NCBI GenBank assembly: GCA_963844845.1
Contig: CAWJPW010000008.1
Span: forward strand, 372,001-436,000
Length of the DNA stretch: 64,000 nucleotides
Direction: 5' to 3'
Origin: CAWJPW01 sp963844845
Lineage (GTDB): Bacteria; Acidobacteriota; Thermoanaerobaculia; Thermoanaerobaculales; Sulfomarinibacteraceae
Shown here: positions 26,747 to 34,830 of the stretch, one piece after another
Position numbering within the stretch: position 1 is the stretch's first letter
Layout of the letters: each line of letters begins with the position of its first letter
Position numbers and translations under genes: made by a program
The notes under the pieces: model-generated
What the model saw: only the letters and a program-made list of their open reading frames with translations
Database searches by the model: none
What the model was told of the DNA's origin: nothing

Positions 26747-28386
26747 TCGACGAAGGTCACCTTGTTGATCTCGCGCAGGGTGGTCTCGCCGGCGAACACC
26801 TTCTGCAACGCCGACTCGCGCAGGAACCGCATCCCTTCGGCCTTGGCAGCGCGCTTGATCTCCGCCGCCGAGCGCCGCCCGAGGATGAGCTCACGGATGT
26901 TGTCCGAGAGGTTGAGAAGCTCGCACACCGCCATGCGGCCCAGGAAGCCGGTGCCGTTGCACTCGATGCAGCCGGCACCCTCGTGGAAAGTAAAGTCGGC
27001 GTACCGGTCCGGCTCGAGCCCCGAGTCCTCCAGCAGCTGAGCGGAGACCGTCACCGGGTGGTTACAGTGCGGGCAGATCTTGCGCACCAGGCGCTGGGCG
27101 AGGACGCAGTTGAGGGCGGACACGAAGTTGTAGAGGTCCACCTTCATGTTGAGGAAACGGCCGAGGACGTCCACCACGTTGTTGGCGTGCACCGTGGTGA
27201 ACACCAGGTGGCCGGTGAGGGCCGACTGCACCGCGATCTGCGCCGTCTCCTCGTCGCGGATCTCGCCCACCATGACCTTGTCCGGATCGTGACGGAGGAT
27301 GGAGCGCAGCCCGCGGGCGAAGGTGAGCCCCTTCTTCTCGTTCACCGGGATCTGGGTGATGCCCTTGAGCTGGTACTCCACCGGATCCTCGATGGTGATG
27401 ATCTTGTCCTCGGTGGAAACGATCTCCGACAGGCAGGCGTACAGGGTCGTGGTCTTGCCCGAGCCGGTCGGCCCGGTCACCAGCACCATGCCGTACGGCT
27501 CGTTGATGAACTTGCGGAGCTGTCGTTTGGTGTCGTCCTCGAGCCCAAGAACCTCGAGGTTGAGGGTGCGGAACTCGCGGTTTGCGGACTCCTTGTCGAG
27601 GATGCGGATAACTGCGTCCTCACCGTGCACGGTGGGCATGATGGAGACACGGAAGTCGATGGTGCGACCGGAGAAGCGTACCTTGAAGCGACCGTCCTGG
27701 GGAATCCGCTTCTCGGCGATGTCCAGCTCGGACATGACCTTGATCCGGCTGATGATGGTGGAGTGATGGCGCTTGTCGATGGGCTCCATGGACTGGTAGA
27801 GGACCCCGTCGATGCGGTACTTCACCACCACCTCGCGATCGCGGGTCTCCACGTGGATGTCGGAGGCTCGCCTCTGGATGGCGTTGAAGAGGATGGAGTC
27901 CACCAAGCGGATGATGGGCGAGGCATCGGCGGTGATCCGGTCGATGGAGAGGACCTCTTCGCCGTCCTCTGCCTCCTGCACCAGCTGCATGCGAAAGCCC
28001 TCGGAGGCCTCGTCGAGCACGCGCTGGGTCGACTCGGACTTCTCGAGGATCTCGCCGATACGCCGCGACGGCCCCACCGCGATGTCCAGAGGCTGGGCGA
28101 GGATAGTCTCCAGCTCGCTGATCGCCAGCACGTCCGAGGGATCCGCCATCACCACCTTGAGGACGCCGCTCTCGTGGCGCAGCGGCAGGAACTGGTAGCG
28201 GAGCATCACGTCGACCGGCAGGGTGCGAAAGAGCTCGGGGTCGACGTGAAACTCGTCGAGCGGGTCGTAGGCGAGCCCGAGGCGCCGGGCGAGCTCGGCG
28301 GACTGCTGGCGATCCTGCTCATCCAGCGTGGCGGACGCCGCGTTGAGCATCACCAGGGTGTCCTGCAGGTTCTTCTCCACGGCCAT
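26743..28386 (-). CDS. gspE: GspE/PilB-family secretion ATPase
   Basis: 547 residues. N1E-type domain first, then the RecA-like core: Walker A GPTGSGKTTTLYA near residue 316, Asp box IITIEDPVEYQ, Walker B-like RHDPDKVMVGEIRDEETA, His box LTGHLVFTTVHANN, and a tetracysteine zinc module CPHC...CIECNG. It powers pseudopilus assembly as a hexamer. GAGGAG ahead of the ATG. Could equally be called PilB; the single copy, GspG-like pilins and lack of PilT argue for secretion. Confidence 0.93.
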   Translation of the reverse strand: MAVEKNLQDTLVMLNAASATLDEQDRQQSAELARRLGLAYDPLDEFHVDPELFRTLPVDVMLRYQFLPLRHESGVLKVVMADPSDVLAISELETILAQPLDIAVGPSRRIGEILEKSESTQRVLDEASEGFRMQLVQEAEDGEEVLSIDRITADASPIIRLVDSILFNAIQRRASDIHVETRDREVVVKYRIDGVLYQSMEPIDKRHHSTIISRIKVMSELDIAEKRIPQDGRFKVRFSGRTIDFRVSIMPTVHGEDAVIRILDKESANREFRTLNLEVLGLEDDTKRQLRKFINEPYGMVLVTGPTGSGKTTTLYACLSEIVSTEDKIITIEDPVEYQLKGITQIPVNEKKGLTFARGLRSILRHDPDKVMVGEIRDEETAQIAVQSALTGHLVFTTVHANNVVDVLGRFLNMKVDLYNFVSALNCVLAQRLVRKICPHCNHPVTVSAQLLEDSGLEPDRYADFTFHEGAGCIECNGTGFLGRMAVCELLNLSDNIRELILGRRSAAEIKRAAKAEGMRFLRESALQKVFAGETTLREINKVTFVE

Positions 28387-28402
28387 CGGTACGATCTCCT
28401 CG

Positions 28403-29611
28403 TCAGTTCATCTGACTCACGAGCGTGAGCAGAGGATAGTAGACCGCCAGGAGCATCCCCGCCACCACTCCACCCATGACGACCAGGATAAAGGGTTCGA
28501 TGAGCGTGACGATACGGTTCAGAGTGTGGTCGATCTCGACATCGAGGAAGCCGGAGGTGTGGGTCAGCATCTCGGGCAAAGCACCCGTCGACTCCCCCAC
28601 CCGCACCATGGCGGTGGCCAGCTCGGGCACCAGCTTGGTACGCACGAGGGTGTCCGACAGCGCCTGTCCTTCCTGCACCCGCGGCACGCAGGCCAGGAAC
28701 TGCTCCGACACGAACGAGTTCCCCACCGAGGTCGAGGCGGTCTGCAGGGCGGGCACCATGGGCGTGCCGCCGCCCAGCAGCACGCCCAGCGAGCGCGTGA
28801 ACTGGGACAGGGCGAAGAGGTGGAAAACTCGGCCGAGCACTGGCAGCTTGAGCTTCCAACGGTCGATTGCGAGCCCGCCAGAAGGCGTCCGCGCCCACAT
28901 GCGAATCCCCGTCAGGCACAGCGTCACACCCAGCACGAGGAGCAGGAAGTGATCGTGGACGAAGGACGCCGTCGCCATGATCGCGCGCGTGGCGAAGGGC
29001 AGGGTGGCGCCGAACTGGTCGAAGAACTCGGAGAAGGTCGGGATCACCTTGGTGAAGAGCAGGACCACCAGACCTACGGAGAGCACCACCAACACCGCCG
29101 GGTAGGTGAGGGCGCTGACGATCTTCTTGCGCGCCGCCTCCATGAGCCGCTGGTAGCTGACGTAGCGCTCGAGCACATCCTCGAGCTCGCCGGAGCGCTC
29201 GCCCGCGCGCAGGGTGTTGGCGTACAGGCGCGGGAAGACGTCGCCTAGGGACAGGAACGCGTCCGAGAGAGAGACGCCAGTGGTCACCTGCTGGTAGACC
29301 TTGTCGAGAAGGCTGCGGAAGTAAGGGCTCGCCTGCTGGGTGCGAAGGAGATCCAGCGATTGGGCGAGGGGCAGCCCGGCGCGGATCAGGGTGCGCAGCT
29401 GGGTGTTGAAGATGAGAAAGTCCTCGCCCTTCACCTTCTCGCGCCGCCCGATGATGGGGATACGCAGCTTGAGCCGAGCTCCGCTGATGTCGAAGACGTG
29501 GTAGCCCTCCGACTCCAGCTCACGCCGCAGCGCGGGCTCCGACACCGCGAGCCGGCGCTGCTCGAGCACGGAGCCGTCGGGGGCTCCCAGGCGGCAGACG
29601 AACTCCGGCAC
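28403..29611 (-). CDS. gspF: GspF/PilC-family inner-membrane platform protein
   Basis: 402 residues with two GspF repeats: FNTQLRTLIRAGLPLAQSLDLL in the first and FTRSLGVLLGGGTPMVPALQTA in the second, three membrane spans, and the C-terminal TLIEPFILVVMGGVVAGMLLAVYYPL. GTG start with GGGAGAAG ahead, directly after the preceding gene's TAG. Confidence 0.92.
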   Translation of the reverse strand: MPEFVCRLGAPDGSVLEQRRLAVSEPALRRELESEGYHVFDISGARLKLRIPIIGRREKVKGEDFLIFNTQLRTLIRAGLPLAQSLDLLRTQQASPYFRSLLDKVYQQVTTGVSLSDAFLSLGDVFPRLYANTLRAGERSGELEDVLERYVSYQRLMEAARKKIVSALTYPAVLVVLSVGLVVLLFTKVIPTFSEFFDQFGATLPFATRAIMATASFVHDHFLLLVLGVTLCLTGIRMWARTPSGGLAIDRWKLKLPVLGRVFHLFALSQFTRSLGVLLGGGTPMVPALQTASTSVGNSFVSEQFLACVPRVQEGQALSDTLVRTKLVPELATAMVRVGESTGALPEMLTHTSGFLDVEIDHTLNRIVTLIEPFILVVMGGVVAGMLLAVYYPLLTLVSQMN

Positions 29612-30427
29612 CTACTTCTCCCGAACGTCCACGGCCTCGAGCATGAGAACCACGGCGGTGGGGCTCGCCTCGGACGCCCCCGCGCCCAGCACGACCTTCT
29701 GGCCGGGTCCCAGCATCGCATTGCTGCGGAGGATCTCCGTGACCTTCCCCTTCTCCTCGCCGGTGAGCTGGCTCTTCCATAGCCTCACCTCGCGCAGGAT
29801 GACCCGCTGCAACAGGCGGGGCGCAGGTGAGTTTGCAGCACCCTGCTCCCCTCCGTCGGCGTCCGGTCGGGTTTGGCTGGACGCTCGCGGCGCGAGCCGG
29901 CTGACCATCCTTCTTTGCCCCAGAATCCGTGCAGAGATCATCGGTGGCTCGACGGCTTCGAAGCTCAGCCCGTACGCCGGCCCCAGCTGAACCGAAGCCG
30001 TGTGCCCCACGGTGCCTTCCACCATCGTACTCGCGAGCTCGACGTACGAGTCATAGTGGAACATCGAGCGCACCCGACCGTCCACGTCCACCGGTTGAAC
30101 CCCCTTGGGGAGAGGTCCATTGTGAGCCTCGAGCAGCTGCACGCGGATCCGGTAGGGGTGCGGGGGCCGGTCGAACACGGCCAGGAGCTCGGCGACACGC
30201 TCCAGCACCTGCGGCTGATCCTGCACGGTGAGCACCGCTCGTTGCGGCTGTACGGTGACGCTCCCCCCCGCCGAGAGGAGGGGCTGGATCGCGGCGCTGG
30301 CGGCGGCCGCGGTGCGGTACTTGAGCTGGAAGACCCGCACCACGGTGGCGTTGCCGTCGGCAGCGGCGGGCGCCGCCAGCACGCACGCCAGGGCTCCCAG
30401 CACGATCACTGAGGCGAGCTGCTTCAT
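29612..30427 (-). CDS. Secreted protein with a lone secretin N-domain
   Basis: 271 residues: signal peptide (LGALACVLAAPAAA), then a secretin short domain (VFQLKYRTAAAASAAIQPLLS...VLTVQDQPQVLERVAELLAVFDRP, about 30-90) of the kind repeated in GspD N1-N3, followed by two beta-rich segments without the channel-forming secretin core. The start directly follows the anti-sigma stop (TAGATG). It could be a periplasmic adaptor or cap for the secretin in this operon; that role is inferred. Confidence 0.7.
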   Translation of the reverse strand: MKQLASVIVLGALACVLAAPAAADGNATVVRVFQLKYRTAAAASAAIQPLLSAGGSVTVQPQRAVLTVQDQPQVLERVAELLAVFDRPPHPYRIRVQLLEAHNGPLPKGVQPVDVDGRVRSMFHYDSYVELASTMVEGTVGHTASVQLGPAYGLSFEAVEPPMISARILGQRRMVSRLAPRASSQTRPDADGGEQGAANSPAPRLLQRVILREVRLWKSQLTGEEKGKVTEILRSNAMLGPGQKVVLGAGASEASPTAVVLMLEAVDVREK

Positions 30428-30934
30428 CTACGACTCCAGGGAGGGATTGACCACGAAGGCCACCGCGAGGTCGTTACCGTCGGTCACGGCAAAGTTGTAC
30501 ACGCGCACGCCGGCGCCGTCCATGTCCACCTCGAGCCGGGGAGGCGGATCCTCGGCTGCGACCACCGCCGCGCGTGGCATCTCGGCGGCAGGTGGCGCGA
30601 CGGTGTCGTGGCGGATCAGGAGCGCCGCCGCCATCACCACCACAGCGGCCGCGGCGACGGACAGCCATCGCACCGCCCGCCTCCGGGTGAGACGGCGCTG
30701 GGTGCGCTGCTGGCGCACCTGCGCCCGCACGGCGAGAGTGCACGCCTCAACGCGTGCAAGGTCCACAGCCGGATCGCTGAGAGCGGCGAAAAGAAGGGCG
30801 GGATCTCGCGCACCGGCCCACTCCCGGCATTCCCGGCAGTCGCCCAGGTGCAACCGCCAGTGGCCGCGCTCGTCGGCCGGCAGAACGTCGTCCAGATAGC
30901 CCTTCAGACTGCTCCGAAACTCATCGCAGTGCAT
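30428..30934 (-). CDS. Anti-sigma factor with zinc-finger N-terminus and one membrane span
   Basis: 168 residues. The N-terminus MHCDEFRSSLKGYLDDVLPADERGHWRLHLGDCRECREW carries the H-xxx-CxxC zinc pattern of ZAS-type anti-sigma factors (read in pieces: HLGDCRECREW). A single hydrophobic span (AVRWLSVAAAAVVVMAAALLI) follows, then a periplasmic domain. Start 1 nt after the sigma gene stop, AGGGAG ahead. Expected to hold the adjacent ECF sigma factor at the membrane until a signal arrives. Confidence 0.85.
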   Translation of the reverse strand: MHCDEFRSSLKGYLDDVLPADERGHWRLHLGDCRECREWAGARDPALLFAALSDPAVDLARVEACTLAVRAQVRQQRTQRRLTRRRAVRWLSVAAAAVVVMAAALLIRHDTVAPPAAEMPRAAVVAAEDPPPRLEVDMDGAGVRVYNFAVTDGNDLAVAFVVNPSLES

Positions 30935-30935
30935 G

Positions 30936-31550
30936 TCACTCCCTCCGCGCTGCCGGGAGGTACTCGGGATATCGCGCCTCGACCTCCCGCCGCAGCGCCT
31001 TGCGCGCCTGAAACACATGGTTGCGCACGGTGGTGGGTGAGCAGCCCATGAGCTCGGCCACCTCGGCGGTGTCCAGGCCCTCCACCTCGCGCAGGACGAA
31101 GGCAGTGCGCTGCTGTGGGGTCAGCACTCCCGTGACCCGCCGCAGCACCTGCTCCACGTCGTGCTGCTCCACTCGCGCCGCCGCGCTCGCCTCCAGCGAA
31201 CGCGGTGGCGGCGGTGCGCTCTCACCACTCGCCTGATGAGCGCGCTCGCGACTGGAGCGAGCGCGCAGCAGATCGATGGCCAGGTTGGTGGCGATGCGAT
31301 AGACCCAGGTGGCGAAGCTCCATCGCGGATCGTAGCGGTCGAGCCGCTGCCATGCCCGCACGAACGCCATCTGGACCACGTCCCAGGCCTCCTCGTCGTC
31401 ACCGAGAATCCGCGCCACGGTGCGGTGCATCCCTCCCGAGAAGCGGCGTACCAGCACGGCGAAGGCATCCTCGTCTCCGGCTCGAGCGGCGCGGACCAAC
31501 GCACGATCATCCACCGGCACAGTCCCGGTCGTTGACCTCAACAGTCGCAC
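30936..31550 (-). CDS. ECF-type RNA polymerase sigma factor
   Basis: About 204 residues. Region 2 is clear (AFAVLVRRFSGGMHRTVARIL...EAWDVVQMAFVRAWQRLDRYDPRWSFATWVYRIATN) and region 4 follows (LTPQQRTAFVLREVEGLDTAEVAELMGCSPTTVRNHVFQARKALRRE). The start is uncertain: I use the GTG at 31550 because a TACACT box lies at 31578-31583, but GTG at 31622 and a GTG further in are possible. First gene of the secretion operon, followed by its anti-sigma factor. Confidence 0.85.
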   Translation of the reverse strand: MRLLRSTTGTVPVDDRALVRAARAGDEDAFAVLVRRFSGGMHRTVARILGDDEEAWDVVQMAFVRAWQRLDRYDPRWSFATWVYRIATNLAIDLLRARSSRERAHQASGESAPPPPRSLEASAAARVEQHDVEQVLRRVTGVLTPQQRTAFVLREVEGLDTAEVAELMGCSPTTVRNHVFQARKALRREVEARYPEYLPAARRE

Positions 31551-31635
31551 CTCTCCAACCAACTCTCGTCTCCGCTGAGTGTACGGAGCTCCCTCCGGGG
31601 CCGTTGGGAGCCCGGCGGGCACATGGCGGCTGCGC

Positions 31636-31641
31636 TACCAT
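31636..31641 (+). promoter_or_regulatory. Candidate -10 box for the selenoprotein gene
   Basis: TACCAT, the same -10 form seen before other genes in this window, 45 nt before the ATG; no convincing -35 box. Confidence 0.3.
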
Positions 31642-31686
31642 GGGGCCGCCGCCGGAGCCTTCCGCTCCGGGGCATCGGGGTGAGAC

Positions 31687-31914
31687 ATGGACATCTCCAT
31701 CGAGTACTGCGTGACGTGAAACTACGAGCCCCGAGCTGCCGGTCTGGCAGCGGAGCTCGAGCGAGAGTTCGGCGCGTCTTTGCGCCTGGTTCGGGGAACC
31801 GGGGGCGTGTTCGAGGTGGTCGTCGACGGCCGCCTGGCGTTTTCCAAGCGCGAAAAGGGTCGGTTCCCTGATCCTGGAGAGGTGGCCGCGGCGATCCGCG
31901 GACGCGCCGGCTGA
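31687..31914 (+). CDS. Rdx/SelW-family selenoprotein with in-frame TGA (selenocysteine) in a CxxU motif
   Basis: 75 residues when TGA at 31717-31719 is read as selenocysteine. The chain begins MDISIEYCVT-U-NYEPRAAGLAAEL, giving C8-V-T-U11, exactly where Rdx/SelW proteins have CxxC or CxxU. The rest matches the family closely: GTGGVFEVVVDG and FSKREKGRFPDPGEV, ending at TGA 31912. An in-frame TGA 6 nt upstream fixes the ATG as the start; GGGG lies 6 nt before it. A GGUCU-loop hairpin follows the TGA. The gene stands alone on the plus strand, divergent from the ECF sigma gene and convergent with the nuclease gene. Expected to be a small thioredoxin-fold redox protein. The selABCD genes and tRNA-Sec are not in this window, so decoding is inferred. 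Conventional gene callers would miss it. Confidence 0.88.
31726..31758 (+). promoter_or_regulatory. Bacterial SECIS-like hairpin
   Basis: GAGC (31726-31729) pairs with GCTC (31755-31758), CC with GG inside, and GCTGCC (31735-31740) with GGCAGC (31746-31751), closing a five-base GGTCT loop that starts 21 nt after the TGA. Bacterial SECIS elements lie just downstream of the UGA, and SelB of E. coli reads a G and U in such a loop; the fdhF element also shows GGUCU at its tip. Confidence 0.75.
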
Positions 31915-31941
31915 CCGCTCGGCGATCCGCCCACCACCCAT

Positions 31942-32919
31942 CTAGTCGGGCTCCTCGCGCGCGGTGGGCGGGCGGCGTCGGTACACGTGCCGCTGGAGGA
32001 TCGGTGAGTATGCGGTCCACGCCTCCTCGGTCTCGCCCCCCTCGACCATGACCTCGAGCATCCCGGCGAGCTTGGAGTCCAGCGTGTCGACCATGTGCAC
32101 GAGCAGCGCCTCGGGCGTCTTGGGGCGCCGTGGAGAGCCGTATGCATACTCGCCATGGTGGGCGAGGAGAATGTGAAGGAGATGGCGGCGGAGTTCCGCG
32201 GGAAAGCTCGGCAGCTCGGAGATACGCCGCTCCACGTACAGCACCGTCATGGTCAGGTGGCCGAGGAGGCGGCCGTCGTCGGTGTACTCGATCGTCGGAG
32301 CCGCCTCCAGCTCCCACACCTTGCCGAGGTCATGCAGGAGCACACCGGTGAGCACGAGCGACAGGTCGAGACCGTAGTGAGCCGCCAGTGAGGTGGCCAC
32401 CGCCGCCATCGACACGGTGTGCTCGAGCAGGCCGGCCCGGTAGGCGTGATGCATCGAACGTGCCGCCGGCGCGCCACGTAGTGTCTCAGCCACCTCGGGA
32501 TCGGCAAGCACCCGGAACACCAGCTGCTTGAGGTGCGGTTCCTCGATCTTCTCCACCCAGCCCATCAGGCGCTGCCATAGGATATCGGGGTCCACCGCGG
32601 AGGAGCGCACGAAGAGATCCTGGTCCACCGACTCGGCATCCACCGGCACGGCGGTGCGGACCACAACCTGGAGCCGCCCGTTGTAGCGCTGCACCTGCCC
32701 GCGCACCCGCACCACCATGCCTACCTGGCAGCTGCGATCGAGCGGCTCCACGTTCTCCCACACCAGCGCCGCCACCTGGCCGGTGCGGTCAGCCAGCGTG
32801 AGGGCAAGAAATCCGCCGCCGCCGCGCCGCCGCCGCAGCTCCTTGGTGCGCACTGCGTAGGTCTCGTCGACCTCGCTGCCGGGTCGCAGCTCTCGGATCC
32901 AGAGTCGCTCCTCAGCCAT
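31942..32919 (-). CDS. OB-fold plus HD-domain 3'-5' exoribonuclease, YhaM-like
   Basis: 325 residues. An OB-fold nucleic-acid-binding domain comes first (FLALTLADRTGQVAALVWENVEPL...VVRVRGQVQRYNGRLQVVV), then an HD phosphohydrolase domain with the metal ligands in SMHHAYRAGLLEHT, LLHDLGKVWEL and LLAHHGEYAYGSPRRPKTPEA. This order matches YhaM of Bacillus and its relatives. ATG overlaps the preceding isomerase gene by 8 bp. Confidence 0.85.
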   Translation of the reverse strand: MAEERLWIRELRPGSEVDETYAVRTKELRRRRGGGGFLALTLADRTGQVAALVWENVEPLDRSCQVGMVVRVRGQVQRYNGRLQVVVRTAVPVDAESVDQDLFVRSSAVDPDILWQRLMGWVEKIEEPHLKQLVFRVLADPEVAETLRGAPAARSMHHAYRAGLLEHTVSMAAVATSLAAHYGLDLSLVLTGVLLHDLGKVWELEAAPTIEYTDDGRLLGHLTMTVLYVERRISELPSFPAELRRHLLHILLAHHGEYAYGSPRRPKTPEALLVHMVDTLDSKLAGMLEVMVEGGETEEAWTAYSPILQRHVYRRRPPTAREEPD

Positions 32920-33931
32920 GCGTCGAGTCGCTCCCGGTTTCCCCACTGCTCGCGTCCGCGGCGGGGGTGAGAATGGGCAGCAGCTCAGGGTGAGTCTCCA
33001 CCAGGTAGCTCTTGCGGAGCTGCTCCACCAGGCCCTGCGTCTGCGCGTGGTAACGCTGCTGCGAAATGCGCCGACGCAGCAGCTCGCTCACCTCTTCGAA
33101 AGGTTTGTAGCCGGCGGCATTGCGGGCCACCAAGCGGATCACCTGGTAGCCGCCGGCTGTGGAGATGGGGTCCGTGAGCCCTCCGATCTCGAGGTCCGCC
33201 ACCGCCTGACCGAGCTCGGGACGAAGGTCCGAGACCGGGATCGAGCCGAGGTTCTTCACCTCGAGGCCGGCCAGCGTCGCCTCGGCGGTGAGATCGGCGC
33301 CCGACCTCACCCGCGACACCAGGCCCCGTGCCCGACCCAGCACGGCCTCACGGTCTGAGTCATCCTCGGCCACCGGGAAGAAGAGCTGCTCCAGCTCCAC
33401 CATCTCGGGCACCCGGAAGCGCTCCTTCTCCTTCTCGTACTCCTTGCGGATCTCCTCCATGGTGATCTCGGTGGGCTTCACCTCGCTCTGCACGGTACGC
33501 TGGAGAAGGAGGTTCTGTCGGTAGCGCTCACGCAGCCCCTCCTCGGTGAGGCCGGCGCTCTGCAGCGCTTCCTTGAAGGCGGCATCATCCTCGAGGTGGT
33601 TCTCCTCGCGCAGCTGCGCGATGGCGTTGTCGACGTCCTTGTCCTCCACCGTCAGGCGCTTCTCCTGCGCTCGCTCGAGCAGGACCTGCTCGTCCACCAT
33701 GGACTGGAAGAGCCCGTTGGCAAACTTGGTGAGGTCCTCGCCGGTGGGCGGCGAGGGGCGCTGGGAGAGCTCCTGAGCGAGCCGCTCCTTGAAGTCCGTG
33801 ACCGTGATGATGCGATCGTTGATCCGCGCGAGAATCCCTTCGAGAACGGTGCGCTCGGCCAGCGCCGGTAGCGCCACCGCCACCAGAGCCGCCACAACGA
33901 TCGTCCGCAACTTCCGCTCAGTGCTCCTCAT
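32912..33931 (-). CDS. SurA-like periplasmic chaperone/peptidyl-prolyl isomerase
   Basis: 339 residues: signal peptide (IVVAALVAVALPALA), SurA N-domain (ILARINDRIITVTDFKERL...MVDEQVLLERAQEKRLTV), and a degenerate parvulin domain near 200-300 (VPEMVELEQLFFPV...GGLTDPISTAGGYQVIRLV). GGAGGAAAG ahead of the ATG; 14-bp overlap with the second isomerase gene upstream. Likely assists outer-membrane protein folding. Confidence 0.85.
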   Translation of the reverse strand: MRSTERKLRTIVVAALVAVALPALAERTVLEGILARINDRIITVTDFKERLAQELSQRPSPPTGEDLTKFANGLFQSMVDEQVLLERAQEKRLTVEDKDVDNAIAQLREENHLEDDAAFKEALQSAGLTEEGLRERYRQNLLLQRTVQSEVKPTEITMEEIRKEYEKEKERFRVPEMVELEQLFFPVAEDDSDREAVLGRARGLVSRVRSGADLTAEATLAGLEVKNLGSIPVSDLRPELGQAVADLEIGGLTDPISTAGGYQVIRLVARNAAGYKPFEEVSELLRRRISQQRYHAQTQGLVEQLRKSYLVETHPELLPILTPAADASSGETGSDSTHG

Positions 33932-34772
33932 GGCTTTCCTCCGCGTAGCGGCCATCGTAGCTGAACCATAGACGACTCGACTCCACCTGGACCCCGACCT
34001 TGGCGGCCAGGCGATCGATGCACTCTCGCACGAAGCGGTGAGCGCCCTCCTGGTCCAGGTCGCGCTTGACCTGCGCCTCGACCTCGTCGCGTGCCGGCAG
34101 CCCTCCCGGGATCACCTCGATGACCTGAAAGAGGTGGAACCCGGCCTGGCTCTGGACGGGCTGGGAGATCTCCCCCGGCTTGAGGGCGAAGATGACCTTG
34201 TCGAGCTCCTCCGGCAGCGTGCCCTGCGCGACCAAGCCCAGCTCACCGCCGCTGGCGGCGTTGGGCGCCTGGCTCACGGTGCGGGACAGCTCCACCCAGT
34301 CGCCGCCGGCAGCAAGCTGGCGGCGCACCTCCTGGGCGACGTCGCGGGTGGGCAGCAGCATCTGGCGTACATGGGCCCGGCGGGGCCTGGTCTGAGTCAG
34401 GCGGCGCGCCACCTCGGCCTCCACCCGGGCGGGGGGTACCGGTGGCACCGGTCCGCAGGCCTCGCTGAGCAGCCGGCGTACGACGGCCGAGCGCGCCCCG
34501 GGGTCAATGGGAATGCGCATGGGCTGGTCTCGCCGCACCGCCGCCGCGACCACCTCCTGGTCGAGGAACTGGTCGAAGAGACGTGCGGCCACCCGGCCCC
34601 CCACCGCCTGCCAGGGCTCGCCGGTCACCGCCTCGAGGTACGACTGGAACGCCTCGAGATCGACGCGGTGGGTGCCCACCCGCGCCAGCTCGTCGCCGTG
34701 CTCGGCGCAGGCCGCCAGCAGCACCGCCACGATCAACCCCATCAGGCACAGCATCGCTCGTTTCAACGACAC
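33918..34772 (-). CDS. PpiC-type peptidyl-prolyl isomerase lipoprotein
   Basis: About 284 residues. Lipoprotein signal peptide ends LLAAC; parvulin domain from about 150 (RRAHVRQMLLPTRDVAQEV, ASGGELGLVAQGTLPEELDKVIFAL, ISQPVQSQAGFHLFQVIEV). Start set at GTG so that the basic SLKRA stretch forms the signal-peptide n-region; an ATG six codons later is the alternative. Paired with the SurA-like gene, suggesting a two-protein folding module. Confidence 0.82.
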   Translation of the reverse strand: MSLKRAMLCLMGLIVAVLLAACAEHGDELARVGTHRVDLEAFQSYLEAVTGEPWQAVGGRVAARLFDQFLDQEVVAAAVRRDQPMRIPIDPGARSAVVRRLLSEACGPVPPVPPARVEAEVARRLTQTRPRRAHVRQMLLPTRDVAQEVRRQLAAGGDWVELSRTVSQAPNAASGGELGLVAQGTLPEELDKVIFALKPGEISQPVQSQAGFHLFQVIEVIPGGLPARDEVEAQVKRDLDQEGAHRFVRECIDRLAAKVGVQVESSRLWFSYDGRYAEESHEEH

Positions 34773-34830
34773 GGGCGCGAGCCTACCACGAGCGCGAAGC
34801 TGGAGCACGACGTCCCATGTGCAGCGACGA

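Noticed and set aside
31717..31719. TGA as an ordinary stop ending a 10-residue peptide, or as a degraded pseudogene
   Set aside because: The sequence after it is fully conserved in pattern for the Rdx family to a proper stop, and the codon falls on the known Cys/Sec position with a SECIS-like hairpin following.
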